DNA from: Roseateles oligotrophus
Lineage (GTDB): Bacteria > Pseudomonadota > Gammaproteobacteria > Burkholderiales > Burkholderiaceae_C
Assembly (NCBI RefSeq): GCF_014204525.1
Contig: NZ_JACHLP010000002.1
Coordinates: 1-64,000, forward strand
Direction of reading: 5' to 3'
DNA: 64,000 bases
Shown here: one piece after another, positions 32,787 to 42,000 of the stretch
Layout of the letters: each line of letters opens with the position of its first letter
Position numbering within the stretch: position 1 is the first letter of the stretch
Made by a program: the position numbers and the translations under genes
The notes under the pieces: model-generated
The model's input: only the letters and a program-made list of their open reading frames with translations
The model's database searches: none
Told to the model about the DNA's origin: nothing

Positions 32787-35600
32787 ATGGCTCGAATCCA
32801 TTTGAAATTGTCCGTGCTGGCCCTGGCTGCGACCATGGCCGTGGCCGCGCAGGCCGCCAACAACGCCACGTTGCCTGGGCAAAGCGAGGCCATCGCGCGC
32901 CTGGGTGTTGATACCGGCTTGAGCCCCAAGGTCAGCTTCCACAGCGCCACGGGCGCGGCGCGCTTTGTGCGCCTGGACCAAGGCAGCAGCCGGTTTGGCC
33001 TGGGTGTTGCAGCCCGCGCCGTCGGTGACGATGAATTGCGTCGTGGTGCGGCGCAATTCATGAGCAATTACGGCGGCTTGTTTGGCATCAGCAATAGCGC
33101 GAGTGAACTTGCCGCCGGTCAGCTGGTCAAGGACAAATACGGCGGCGCCCACCTCAGCCAGAAGCAGCTGTACCAGGGCGTGCCGGTGTTCGGCGCCGAG
33201 CTGAAGTCGCATTTTGACGCGGCGGGCAAGCTGAGCATTGTGAATGGCACTTTCGTCCCCGGCATCCAGCTCAATACCCAACCGAGCCGCAGTGCCGCCG
33301 AAGCCGCGGCCGCGGCGAAGAAGATGGTGGTGGCCGAGCTGAGCAGTAGCGCATCGGCCAAGCTGGGCACGGCAAGGCCGACGCTGATGGTCTACCGCCA
33401 GGGCCTGGCCAAGGGCGTGGAAGGGAGCAATCATCTGGTGTGGGAGGTCGAGGTTGGCAATGGCGTCGATGTGCGCGAGTTTGTCTACGTTGATGCCCAT
33501 TCGGGCAAGGTGGTGGACCGCATCGCCGGCATCCACGAAGGCAAGAACCGTCGTGCCTTCGATGCTGCCAATGTCGCCCAGCCCGGCCCCAACTACCCGG
33601 CCACGCCTTTCTGGGTGGAGGGCGGCGCCCTGCCCACCGGCAATACCGAGGCCGACAATATGATCTACGCCTCGGGCGAGATCTATGACTTGTTCAAGAA
33701 CGCCTTTGGCCGCGATTCCTTCGATGGCAAGGGCGCGATCATGGATTCCATCTTCAATCGTGGCAACGGCTGCCCGAATGCGTCCTGGAACGGTACTTAC
33801 ATCTCTTTCTGCCCGGGCACGACCACCGACGACATCACCGCGCATGAATGGGGCCATGCCTATACCCAGTACACCCATGGCCTGATCTATGCCTGGCAGC
33901 CCGGCGCCTTGAACGAGGCTTACTCCGATATCTGGGGCGAGACGGTGGACCGCATCAACGGTCGTGGTGGCGACACTCCCGATGCCGTGCGCACGGCCGG
34001 TGCTTGCACGGTTTCCACCAATGCGACCCTGGTCAATATCCTGGCGCCTGCAGCCATTGCCGGGGTGAAGAGCGCGGGCACGGCGGCCTTCGGCCCGCAG
34101 ACCTTCGCGCTGGGCAATAAGAGCGTTGTGGTGGTGAATGATGGCGTTGGCGCTTCCGGCACCGATGCTTGCGAAACGCCTTTCGCCAATGCCGCCGCTG
34201 TGAGCGGCAATATCGCCTTCGTCGACCGCGGTAGCTGCGGCTTTGCGGTCAAGGTCAAGAATGCCCAGCTTAATGGTGCTATCGGTGTCATCGTGGGTAA
34301 TAACGCGAGCGGCCTGATCAATATGGGTGGAACCGACGCCACCATCACCATCCCCGCGCTCTCGGTTTCGCAGGCCGATGGCACGGCCATCAAGGGGCAG
34401 ACCGGCGTGATGGCGTCCTTGCAGCGTGGACCGGGCAGCGACAACTCGGTGCGCTGGTTGATGGGTGAAGACTCCGCTGGCTTTGGCGGTGCCATCCGGG
34501 ATATGTACAACCCCACCTGCTACGGCAACCCGGGCAAGGTGTCGGACAGCCAGTACGCCTGCGGCCCCATCAGCAGCGATCAGGGCGGTGTGCATAGCAA
34601 CTCCGGCGTGCCCAACCATGGGTATGCGCTGATCGTCGATGGCGGCACTTACAACGGGCAGAGCATTGCCGGCATCGGATTGACCAAGGCGGCGCACATC
34701 TACTACCGCGCCCAAACCGTTTACCAGAGCCAGGCCAGCGGCTTCCCCGAACATGCCGATGCCATCGAGCAGTCCTGCGCCGACCTGACCGGCATCAACC
34801 TCAACCACCTGAAGACGGGCCTGCCCTCGGGCGAGATCATCAGCAGCTCGGACTGCCAGCAAGTGGCCAAGGCCGCACTGGCGGTGGAGTTGCGCACGGC
34901 TCCGGCCCAATGCGGCTTCCAGACCTTGCTGGCACAGAACCCACCGGCCATGTGCCCCTCGGGCAGCCCGACGGTCATTGCTGCCGACGGTTTTGATGGC
35001 GGTAGGCGCAACGGGCTGAAGTGGCAGCTGAGCAATGGCGGCGTTGCCGGTGGTTCCTTCACACCCCGCAACTTTGGCGTGGTGAACAAGCTGCCGGGCG
35101 GCCGTGCAGGCTATGCCATCTATGCGGCCGACATCAATGGTGGTGTCTGCGGCGGCAGCACGGGTAGCGAAGCCGGCGTGCAGCGCCTGGAAAGCCCGGA
35201 GATCACCATTCCTGCCGGGGCCAGCACCCTGCGAATGAGCTTCGATCACTGGGTCTCGACCGAAGCGGGCTACGACGGCGCCAATCTGAAGATCAGCGTC
35301 AACGGCGGTGCCTGGACCTTGGTGAATGCGGCCGACTTCATCTACAACCCCTACAACACCACCTTGACTACCACAGCGGCCGGCAATGACAACCCCCTGG
35401 CCGGCCAGCCTGCCTTCTCGGGTGGTGACGGTGGCAAGGTGGGCGGCAGCTGGGGCCGTTCCCTCATCAATCTGGCGCCTTATGCGGCGCCGGGCGCCAA
35501 GGTCAAGCTCCGGTTCGAGCTGGGCAATGACTGCGCTGGTGGTGCCTTGGGCTGGTATGTGGACGATATCTCCGTCTACAGCTGCACCCCTGCACCTTGA
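32787..35600 (+). CDS. M4 (thermolysin-family) secreted metallopeptidase with PA insertion
   Basis: A 937-residue protein. A signal peptide (VLALAATMAVAAQA) is followed by an FTP/PepSY-type propeptide region (about 35-235). The zinc site is HEWGH at residue 353 (TAHEWGHAYTQ), with the third ligand in NEAYSDIWGE. A PA domain (about 415-545, IAFVDRGSCGFAVKVKNAQLNGAIGVIV) is inserted between the catalytic motif and the conserved HSNSGVPNH that ends the M4 domain. The last 190 residues form a beta-rich domain with paired cysteines. ATG 32787 follows GGGAG. It is likely a secreted nutritional or matrix protease; the insertion may control substrate access. Confidence 0.9.
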   Translation: MARIHLKLSVLALAATMAVAAQAANNATLPGQSEAIARLGVDTGLSPKVSFHSATGAARFVRLDQGSSRFGLGVAARAVGDDELRRGAAQFMSNYGGLFGISNSASELAAGQLVKDKYGGAHLSQKQLYQGVPVFGAELKSHFDAAGKLSIVNGTFVPGIQLNTQPSRSAAEAAAAAKKMVVAELSSSASAKLGTARPTLMVYRQGLAKGVEGSNHLVWEVEVGNGVDVREFVYVDAHSGKVVDRIAGIHEGKNRRAFDAANVAQPGPNYPATPFWVEGGALPTGNTEADNMIYASGEIYDLFKNAFGRDSFDGKGAIMDSIFNRGNGCPNASWNGTYISFCPGTTTDDITAHEWGHAYTQYTHGLIYAWQPGALNEAYSDIWGETVDRINGRGGDTPDAVRTAGACTVSTNATLVNILAPAAIAGVKSAGTAAFGPQTFALGNKSVVVVNDGVGASGTDACETPFANAAAVSGNIAFVDRGSCGFAVKVKNAQLNGAIGVIVGNNASGLINMGGTDATITIPALSVSQADGTAIKGQTGVMASLQRGPGSDNSVRWLMGEDSAGFGGAIRDMYNPTCYGNPGKVSDSQYACGPISSDQGGVHSNSGVPNHGYALIVDGGTYNGQSIAGIGLTKAAHIYYRAQTVYQSQASGFPEHADAIEQSCADLTGINLNHLKTGLPSGEIISSSDCQQVAKAALAVELRTAPAQCGFQTLLAQNPPAMCPSGSPTVIAADGFDGGRRNGLKWQLSNGGVAGGSFTPRNFGVVNKLPGGRAGYAIYAADINGGVCGGSTGSEAGVQRLESPEITIPAGASTLRMSFDHWVSTEAGYDGANLKISVNGGAWTLVNAADFIYNPYNTTLTTTAAGNDNPLAGQPAFSGGDGGKVGGSWGRSLINLAPYAAPGAKVKLRFELGNDCAGGALGWYVDDISVYSCTPAP

Positions 35601-35629
35601 GCTTGGCAACTGGGCAGGGCCCAGGCTTG

Positions 35630-35658
35630 AAAAGGGCGCCCGCTGGGCGCCCTTTTTT
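35630..35658 (+). terminator. Rho-independent terminator after the M4 peptidase gene
   Basis: AAGGGCGCCC (35632-35641) pairs with GGGCGCCCTT (35645-35654) around a three-base loop and is followed by T's to 35658, 30 bases after the stop. Confidence 0.92.
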
Positions 35659-35703
35659 ATCGATGGTGCGAATGGCTGAAACGGCCCTCGCCGGGCCTGG
35701 GTC

Positions 35704-36492
35704 TCAGGCCAGCACGCGCTGCAGCTGCTCTTGCCAATTGACGTGTTGCCAGTCCGCGCCCATCAAGAGGCTGCGGTAGCTGTCGCCGCGGTAACGGCGG
35801 TCCACCTCCAGCAGCACATGCACGCCCTCGGTACGCGGGATGCAGGTGATCTCCACCTCCTTCACGCTGCTGCCGCCAAAAGCCCCGCCAAAGCTGTTGC
35901 GGCTGGGCTTGAACTCGAACTCCTGGTAGCAGCCCAGGCTGCTCTGGATATTGTTGAAGCGTGCCGCGCCGGCCTCCACATCGCTGCTGATATGGGCATA
36001 GCCCAGCTGCGACATCGCGCTGATCAGCTGCAGCATCTGCGGCAGCGGGTGGATGTCGAGGAAGTCGCGGTCCTCCGCATCGCGGGCCGAGGCGATGGCC
36101 AGGTCGGTGTGGATCCAGACGGCCGCGCGCACCCGCGGCAGATAGGCCTGAAAGCCGGGGCTGGCCAGGGCCTGGGCATTGTTGACCGGAGTTTCCAGCG
36201 GCAGGCCCAGGGCGAAGGGCAGGATCAGGTCCTGGCCCGCGCCCAGTTGGATGGCGCCCGAGACGCGATAGCGCTGCAGCGCATGGCTGGCCCGGTACTC
36301 CTCACCGTTGATCTTTTTCTCGACCTCGGTCATCAGGACCAGATCCACATACTCGATGCTTTGCGGCACGCTGCCGCCCTTGATCAACACCTTGCCGGTG
36401 AGCGTGTCACCGGGGCGCAGGCTGGGCTTGTCCAGCACCGTATCGACCATCGCACCACCCACGCCTACCGCTGCCAACAACTTCTTGAACAC
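35704..36492 (-). CDS. Spo0M-family protein
   Basis: A 262-residue protein of the sporulation-control (Spo0M) family with an arrestin-like beta-sandwich. The GTG at 36492 yields VFKKLLAAVGVGGAMVDTVLDKPSLRPGD, the conserved Spo0M N-terminus (usually MFKKLLASVGIG). Further on it has KGGSVPQSIEYVDLVLMTEVE and a C-terminal half typical of the family. Spo0M modulates sporulation in Bacillus, but homologues are common in non-sporulating proteobacteria, where the role is unknown. It is divergent from the PhyH gene. Confidence 0.85.
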   Translation of the reverse strand: MFKKLLAAVGVGGAMVDTVLDKPSLRPGDTLTGKVLIKGGSVPQSIEYVDLVLMTEVEKKINGEEYRASHALQRYRVSGAIQLGAGQDLILPFALGLPLETPVNNAQALASPGFQAYLPRVRAAVWIHTDLAIASARDAEDRDFLDIHPLPQMLQLISAMSQLGYAHISSDVEAGAARFNNIQSSLGCYQEFEFKPSRNSFGGAFGGSSVKEVEITCIPRTEGVHVLLEVDRRYRGDSYRSLLMGADWQHVNWQEQLQRVLA

Positions 36493-36830
36493 GATCAGTT
36501 TCTCTTTTCGCAAAAGCACGCCAACTGGCGAGTGCTGAGCTTAGAGGGCTTGCGGCGAATTTCGGCCCAGGAACAAGCTGAGGATGGCTAAATGTAAAAA
36601 CTGAATGAATGCAATTGAAGCTAAGAGAAAACATGATGATCGTGAGGCCGCTCCCAGCGGCTTTGAGCCAGGGTGAAGACCCGCTCGGGCAGGCCCGCGC
36701 AGGGGCGGGCTGCATATGGTCTGGAAGCCTTTGTCGTTTGTCCGCGACCCCGCCGGGATCGTAAACACGTTCTAAAAAGCTGCGGCACACTGGGCCGAGC
36801 TTCCCTCAGCGAACCCCAGGAGCTTCCTCC
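36493..36830. other. Divergent intergenic region, no gene seen
   Basis: Between the starts of the Spo0M-like and PhyH genes. No supported coding frame or RNA gene was found. A small hairpin GCCGCT-CCC-AGCGGC (36652-36666) and a GC-rich palindrome around 36690-36715 are visible. The segment around 36585-36640 is AT-rich and probably carries the spo0M-like promoter; the PhyH ribosome site CAGGAG is at 36817-36822. Confidence 0.5.
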
Positions 36831-37697
36831 ATGCAAAACAGTCCCGACCTCCGTCCAGGCCCCGGCCTTGCCGCCGAAAACCGTGCCGCGGCCCTGGCCA
36901 CGCCCGAGCAAGCCGAGGCCTATGCCCGCGACGGTGTCGTGCTCCTGCGCGGCCTGCTGAGCCCGGCCGAGGTCCAGCGCCTGCGCGCCGGCATCGACGC
37001 CAATCTGGCCCGGCCCAGCCCGCGCGCCAAGGTGGCCAGCCCCGGCAGCGACCCCGGCCTCTTCATCGAGGACTTCTGCAACTGGCAGAGCAATGAGGCC
37101 TACCGCGAAATCATCGAAGGCTCGGCCCTGGCCGCCGCCGCCGGCCGCCTGATGCAAAGCCGCCAGGTGCGCCTGTACCACGACCATATGCTGACCAAGG
37201 AGGCCGGCACCCGCCAGCGCACGCCCTGGCATCAGGACCAGCCCTATTACAACGTCGAGGGTCGTCAGAACATCAGCTTCTGGATCCCGGTGGATGCGGT
37301 TTCGCGTGCCGCCACGCTGGAGTTCGTGGCCGGCAGCCATCGCGGCCCCTGGCTGATGCCGCGCAGCTTCATGTCCAGCGAGGCCAAGTGGTTCCCCGAG
37401 GGCAGCCTGGCCGATCTGCCCGACGTGGAGGCCGAGCGCGAGCGCTACGACATCCTTGGCTGGGCCATGGAGCCTGGCGATGTGATCGCTTTCCATATGC
37501 TCACCCTGCATGCTTCGGCCGGCGTCGAGCCCGGCCGCCGCCGCCGGGTGTTCTCGGTTCGCATGCTGGGTGACGATATGCGCCACGCCCCGCGGCCCTG
37601 GACGACCTCCCCGCCCTTCCCCGGCCTGAGCGAGGAACTGGCCGCCGGTGCGGCGCTGGCGCACGCGCTGTTCCCCATCTTGTGGGAGCGCGCTTGA
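36831..37697 (+). CDS. Phytanoyl-CoA dioxygenase (PhyH) family oxygenase
   Basis: A 288-residue 2-oxoglutarate/Fe(II)-dependent oxygenase. The iron site is H-x-D in TPWHQDQPYYN with the distal His in MLTLHASAGVEPGRRRR, the latter arginines binding 2-oxoglutarate. Length and fold order match PhyH proteins. The substrate cannot be deduced; bacterial members hydroxylate diverse small molecules (for example ectoine, or natural-product intermediates). It ends at a strong terminator and precedes an Lrp-type regulator. Confidence 0.85.
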   Translation: MQNSPDLRPGPGLAAENRAAALATPEQAEAYARDGVVLLRGLLSPAEVQRLRAGIDANLARPSPRAKVASPGSDPGLFIEDFCNWQSNEAYREIIEGSALAAAAGRLMQSRQVRLYHDHMLTKEAGTRQRTPWHQDQPYYNVEGRQNISFWIPVDAVSRAATLEFVAGSHRGPWLMPRSFMSSEAKWFPEGSLADLPDVEAERERYDILGWAMEPGDVIAFHMLTLHASAGVEPGRRRRVFSVRMLGDDMRHAPRPWTTSPPFPGLSEELAAGAALAHALFPILWERA

Positions 37698-37725
37698 ATC
37701 TAGCTTGAACTGTTTCGCAAAAGCC

Positions 37726-37758
37726 AAACCCCCAGGCGCTTGTGACGTCTGGGGGTTT
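37726..37758 (+). terminator. Stem-loop terminator after the PhyH gene
   Basis: AAACCCCCAG (37726-37735) pairs perfectly with CTGGGGGTTT (37749-37758) around a 13-base loop. A short T-rich tail follows. It works potentially in both directions. Confidence 0.8.
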
Positions 37759-37894
37759 GTGCTTTGCCGGGGCGCTGGAACTGGCTCGATCTGGTAAGGC
37801 CCGCCCGCAGCCGGCGGAGGTCACCGCCGGCTTGCTGAAACTTGCAGCCGTCCTGTGGCTTGCTGCAGTGAATTCAGTGTAGAGGCCAGGCTCG

Positions 37895-37952
37895 GGCAGA
37901 AAATTGCGAAGATGGCGATGTTTTGAGTAAATTTGGCAGAAAATTGCTCAAA
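37895..37952. promoter_or_regulatory. Lrp/AsnC-type operator upstream of the regulator gene
   Basis: TTTGAGTAAATTT (37922-37934) and AAAATTGCTCAAA (37940-37952) form a near-perfect inverted repeat around a five-base spacer. The 13-mer GGCAGAAAATTGC occurs twice in direct orientation, at 37895-37907 and 37935-37947. AT-rich dyads of this kind are typical Lrp/AsnC sites. Position, 24 bases before the start codon, suggests autoregulation. Confidence 0.75.
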
Positions 37953-37975
37953 CAATCGTTCGTGGAGCAATCTAC

Positions 37976-38449
37976 ATGGAATTGGATCGAATCGACCGGC
38001 AGATTCTCGATGTCCTGCAGCAAGACGGCCGCGTCAATAACCAGGATCTGGCGGACAAGGTCGGCCTCTCGCCCTCGCCCTGCCTGCGCCGGGTACGTGC
38101 GCTGGAGGAGGCCGGCCTGATCGCCGGCTACCGCGCCCTGCTGGATGCAAAAAAACTGGGCCTCTCGCTGATGGCCCTGGTGCATATCTCCATGGATGTG
38201 CACACGCCCGAGCGTTTTGCCAATTTCGAGGCCGCCATCCGCGTGCTGCCCGAGGTGCTGGAATGCCTGCTCATCACCGGCCAGGCGGCCGACTACCAGC
38301 TCAAGATCGTGGTGCGCGATATGGAGCATTTCCAGGCCTTGCTGCTGGGCCGTCTGACCCGCATCGCCGGCGTCACCGGCGTGCATTCCAGCTTTGTGCT
38401 GCAGCATGTGCTGAGCCGCACGGCGCTGCCGCTGGATCTGTCAGCCTGA
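37976..38449 (+). CDS. Lrp/AsnC-family transcriptional regulator
   Basis: A 157-residue regulator. The N-terminal HTH (LDRIDRQILDVLQQDGRVNNQDLADKVGLSPSPCLRRVRALEEAGLI) is typical of Lrp/AsnC, and the C-terminal RAM/AsnC ligand domain spans about 65-150. It is preceded by a strong AT-rich dyad, likely its own operator. The effector is probably an amino acid. The coding end overlaps the convergent PPTase gene by nine bases. Confidence 0.93.
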   Translation: MELDRIDRQILDVLQQDGRVNNQDLADKVGLSPSPCLRRVRALEEAGLIAGYRALLDAKKLGLSLMALVHISMDVHTPERFANFEAAIRVLPEVLECLLITGQAADYQLKIVVRDMEHFQALLLGRLTRIAGVTGVHSSFVLQHVLSRTALPLDLSA

Positions 38450-39010
38450 GCCCTGCCCCGCCGGCAAGGCCAGGCTGCCGACCCAGCCCGGCGGCAGGCG
38501 CAGGGCCTGGCATTGGCAGGCGGCCAGCCAGGCGGGCTCGGCCATGCCGGCCTGCCATTCGCTCAAGCCCCGGCCGTGGAATTTGAGCCGCGCCTCATGC
38601 GCGGCCCAGGCGGGGCCGAAGTCCTGCGGCCGCATCCGGGCGCAGGCCTGCGGGCCCAGATAGTCGCGCGCCACGGCCTGCCAGTCGGGCGGCGCAGCTT
38701 CCTCGCGCAACAGGTCTACGCCCACCGGCCCCAGCAGATTCACCGCAGCCAGCGACAGGCCCGCCTCATGGCTGAAGGAAATGCCGACGCGGTGCCCGAG
38801 CAGCCTGGGCGCGAGACCGGGCCCGGTTTCCAGCGGCAACTCGGCCGCGGCCAGGCCCAGCCGCGGCGCCAGGGCCTCGCGCAAGGCCTGGCGCAGGGCC
38901 AGGCGGGCTTGCGGGCGGGGCAGGGTGGGGGGCAGGGCCAAGGCCAGCACAAAGGCCTTGGCGGCGGGCTCAGGCTGTTGCTGGGGCCAAAGGTAGACCG
39001 GGGCCGGCAT
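38441..39010 (-). CDS. 4'-phosphopantetheinyl transferase (Sfp/AcpT-like)
   Basis: A 189-residue enzyme that transfers 4'-phosphopantetheine from CoA to a carrier-protein serine. The PPTase motifs are GVDLLR (metal-binding Asp) and AWAAHEARLKFHG (the W..(K/H)EA..K signature), with GISFSHEAG as the preceding strand. It is shorter than Sfp (about 225). It starts four bases after the stop of the NRPS-like gene, whose carrier domain is the obvious target. Confidence 0.85.
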   Translation of the reverse strand: MPAPVYLWPQQQPEPAAKAFVLALALPPTLPRPQARLALRQALREALAPRLGLAAAELPLETGPGLAPRLLGHRVGISFSHEAGLSLAAVNLLGPVGVDLLREEAAPPDWQAVARDYLGPQACARMRPQDFGPAWAAHEARLKFHGRGLSEWQAGMAEPAWLAACQCQALRLPPGWVGSLALPAGQGSG

Positions 39011-39014
39011 GGCC

Positions 39015-42000
39015 TCAGGCCCGCTGCGGTGCGGCCGGGCAGCCGCTCCAGGCCGAGCCGGCGGGGATGCTCTCGCCCTTCATCACCAGGGTCATCGGCC
39101 CCAGCTGGGCGCCATCGGCCACGCTGGCGCCGTAGAGCACGGTGCTGCGCGGGCCCACATTGACGCGGGCGCCGATGTGGACGTGGTCTATCTTCATCAC
39201 CCGGTCCTCGAACAAATGGGTTTGCGGGCAGCTCAGGGCATTGAACTCGCTGTAGTCGCCGATGTGTACGCAGTCGAACTCGGTGATGTCAGTGCTGTCC
39301 AGATAGACGCCGCGGCCTATCTTGGCTCCGAGCAGATTGAGCGCTAGCGGCAGCCAGGGCGTGCCGCGCAAGAAGCGCAGGAAGTTGGGCACGGCAATGC
39401 CCTCGTAGAGATTGGTGGCCGCCTCCGACAGCCAGACAAACGGCGTCCACATGGGCACGGCGCGCTGGCGGTAGCGGCCCACCAGCAGCCATTTGAACAA
39501 GGCCACAAAGGCAAAGCCGGCCAAGCCGAAGAGCAGGCCCGCCAGCGCCAGATCCCAGGCCACCAGGGCCCAGCGGCCCTCGCTGGCGGCGGGCATCACG
39601 TCCAGCACCACGGTGTAGCCGGCCGCGATCACGATGGCATGTGGGGCCACGATGCGGAAGCTCTCGATCAGGCCGCGCGCCAGGCGGCGTATCGGCGAGG
39701 GCCGGAAGGTCAGCGACTCCGGGTGGCCCGAGACCGTCTCGCGCGCCGGCAGATGCAGGGGCGGCGTGCCCAGCCAGGTGTCGCCGCTGCGCATCTGCCC
39801 GCCATCGGGCGCGCGGGAGAGCACGCCGATCAGCACGTTCTCCGGGATGGTCGTGCCGTCCGGCACATAAGCGCCGTTGCCGACAAAGCTGCGCCGCGAG
39901 ACCACGGTGGGCCGCATCGTCATCCAGCCGCCGTTGATCTCCTCGTCGCCCAGCAGCACCGCGTCGGCGATAAAGGTCTCGTCGCCCAGGGTCAGCATAT
40001 CGGGCACCACGCCCAGGGCGGTGGAGATCTCGGCGTCGCGCCCCACGCGGGCGCCCAGCAAGCGGTACCACCAGGGCGCGAACACGGTGGCGTAGACGCC
40101 GTGCAGGTTTTGCAGGCTGGACTCTTGAATCTGGTTCACCAGCCATTTGCTGCAGTAGCGCCAGCTGTGCACCGGCCAGCTGCCGCTGACCTGCCGGGGC
40201 AGCACGCCCCAGCGGATGGCGGCCGACAGCAGCGCCGTCGCCACGATCAGGATGGCGCTGGCCGGCAGGGCCAGCAGGAAGTAATGCAGCAGCTGCAGGG
40301 GCACGAAATCACCCTGCAACCAGCCCATGGAGGGCAGCTCGTCCAGGCTGTCCATCAGCATGAAGGTGGGGAAGACGGGCAGGAAGAACAGCGTGGCGAT
40401 CAGCAGCGCGCCGAAGACGAAGAACAGCATCTCCGCCGCCCGGCGGGCGCGGCTGGCGGGCGGGCGCGGGCGCAGGCTGGCGGGGTCGAAGGCGCCGGTA
40501 TCGCGGGCGGGCGAGCCCGCCCAGACGCGCCGGGCCGGCACGCGGCTGCCCTGGCAGAGCGCCGATTGCCCGTCCACATGGGCCCATTCGTCGAGCTGGG
40601 TGTCGCCTTCCAATACCGAGTAGGAGCCCACATAAGCATGGTCCCCGATGGCGATGCGGCCCAGCACCAGCTCGCCCTGCTGCACGCGGGCGTTCTCGAA
40701 GTTCACCGCATTGCCGATGCTGACGCCATGGCCCACGGACAGCAGCTCCGGCGCGCGCAGGGTGATGGAGCCGATATTGACGTCCTCGCCGATGCGTGCG
40801 CCCAGGGCGCGCAGCCACCAGACATAGAGCGAGGAGCCGCTGAAGAAGTAGACCGGCGCCGCCTCCAGCAAGCGGTCCGCCAGCCACCAGCGGTAGTACT
40901 GCAGCCCCCACAGCGGGTAGCGGCCCGGCTTCAGCCGCCCGGCGATCAGCCATTTGCCGGCGATGGCGACGGCGAACTCCAGCACCGTCACGCCCAGGAA
41001 GACCAGCACCGAGATCGCCACGGCGACGGTGATCGAATCCGCCGGGTCGCCGGTGAAGAAGTGGAAGGTGAAGAAGGGCGCCAGCCACTGCGCCATGCGC
41101 AAGGCCACCAGGGGCGGCACGGCCAGGGCCTGGGCGGCGCCGCAGGCCCAGCGCTTCCAGGCCGGCGGCGGCTGCCAGGGGCGAGCGGCCGGCGCGCTGT
41201 CAGCGGCCGAGGCCTGCAGAGTCTCCAGCACGGCGGCGATGGCGCCGACGCGGCGGGCCTTGTACAGCTCGCTCACCGTCAGGCCGGCAAAACGGGCCTG
41301 GGCGCGCAGGGCCGAGGCCAGGCGCGCGGCCAGCAGGGAGTGGCCGCCCAGATCGTTGAAGAAGTCCGCCTCGCGGCGTATGGCCTGGCCGGGGAAGAGG
41401 CGCTTCAAGGCCTCGAACAAGGCGGCTTCGGCCTCGGTCTGCGGCGCGTCGCCGCCATCCTCGGCCTCGGCGACGGCGATCGCTTCCAGAGGCCTGGCCT
41501 TCAGCGTGTTGCGGTCTATCTTGCCCGAGGCCAGCCGCGGCATGGCCGCCAGCCACTCGTAGCGGCCGGGCACCATGTATGGCGGCAGGCTTTGCGACAG
41601 GGCCTGGCGCAGCGTGGCGGCGCTGGGCTGGGCCGAACCATCGCTGACGCAGAAGGCCAGCAGCTGCTCCAGACCTTCGTCGTCACGCCGCAGCAGCACG
41701 GCCGTGGTGCCCACGCCGGGCTGCTGGGCCAGCAAGGCCTCGATCTCGCCCAGTTCGACGCGGAAGCCGCGAATTTTGACCTGGTCATCGACCCGGCCCA
41801 GGCAGTGGATCTGGCCGTTCTCGGCTATGCGGGCCAGATCGCCCGTACGGTAGAGGCGGGCGTCCTGCCCGCCCTCGTGGGCCCAGGGGTTGGCCAAGAA
41901 TTTTTCCGCCGTCAGCTCCGGCCGGCCCAGATAGCCCGCCGCCACGCCGGGCCCGCTGATGCACAGCTCGCCGGTCTCGCCCTGGGGCTGCAGGCGCAGG

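Noticed and set aside
32619-35609. Minus-strand frame opposite the PEP-CTERM and M4 genes
   Set aside because: It spans two well-supported genes and a terminator in antisense with no recognisable domain.
36640-36720. Possible small RNA or tRNA in the Spo0M-PhyH gap
   Set aside because: Only short GC-rich hairpins are present; there is no cloverleaf, no T-loop sequence and no terminator.
37895-37952. Repeats here as a CRISPR-like array
   Set aside because: Only two copies of a 13-mer, overlapping a dyad next to an AsnC gene; an operator explains it.
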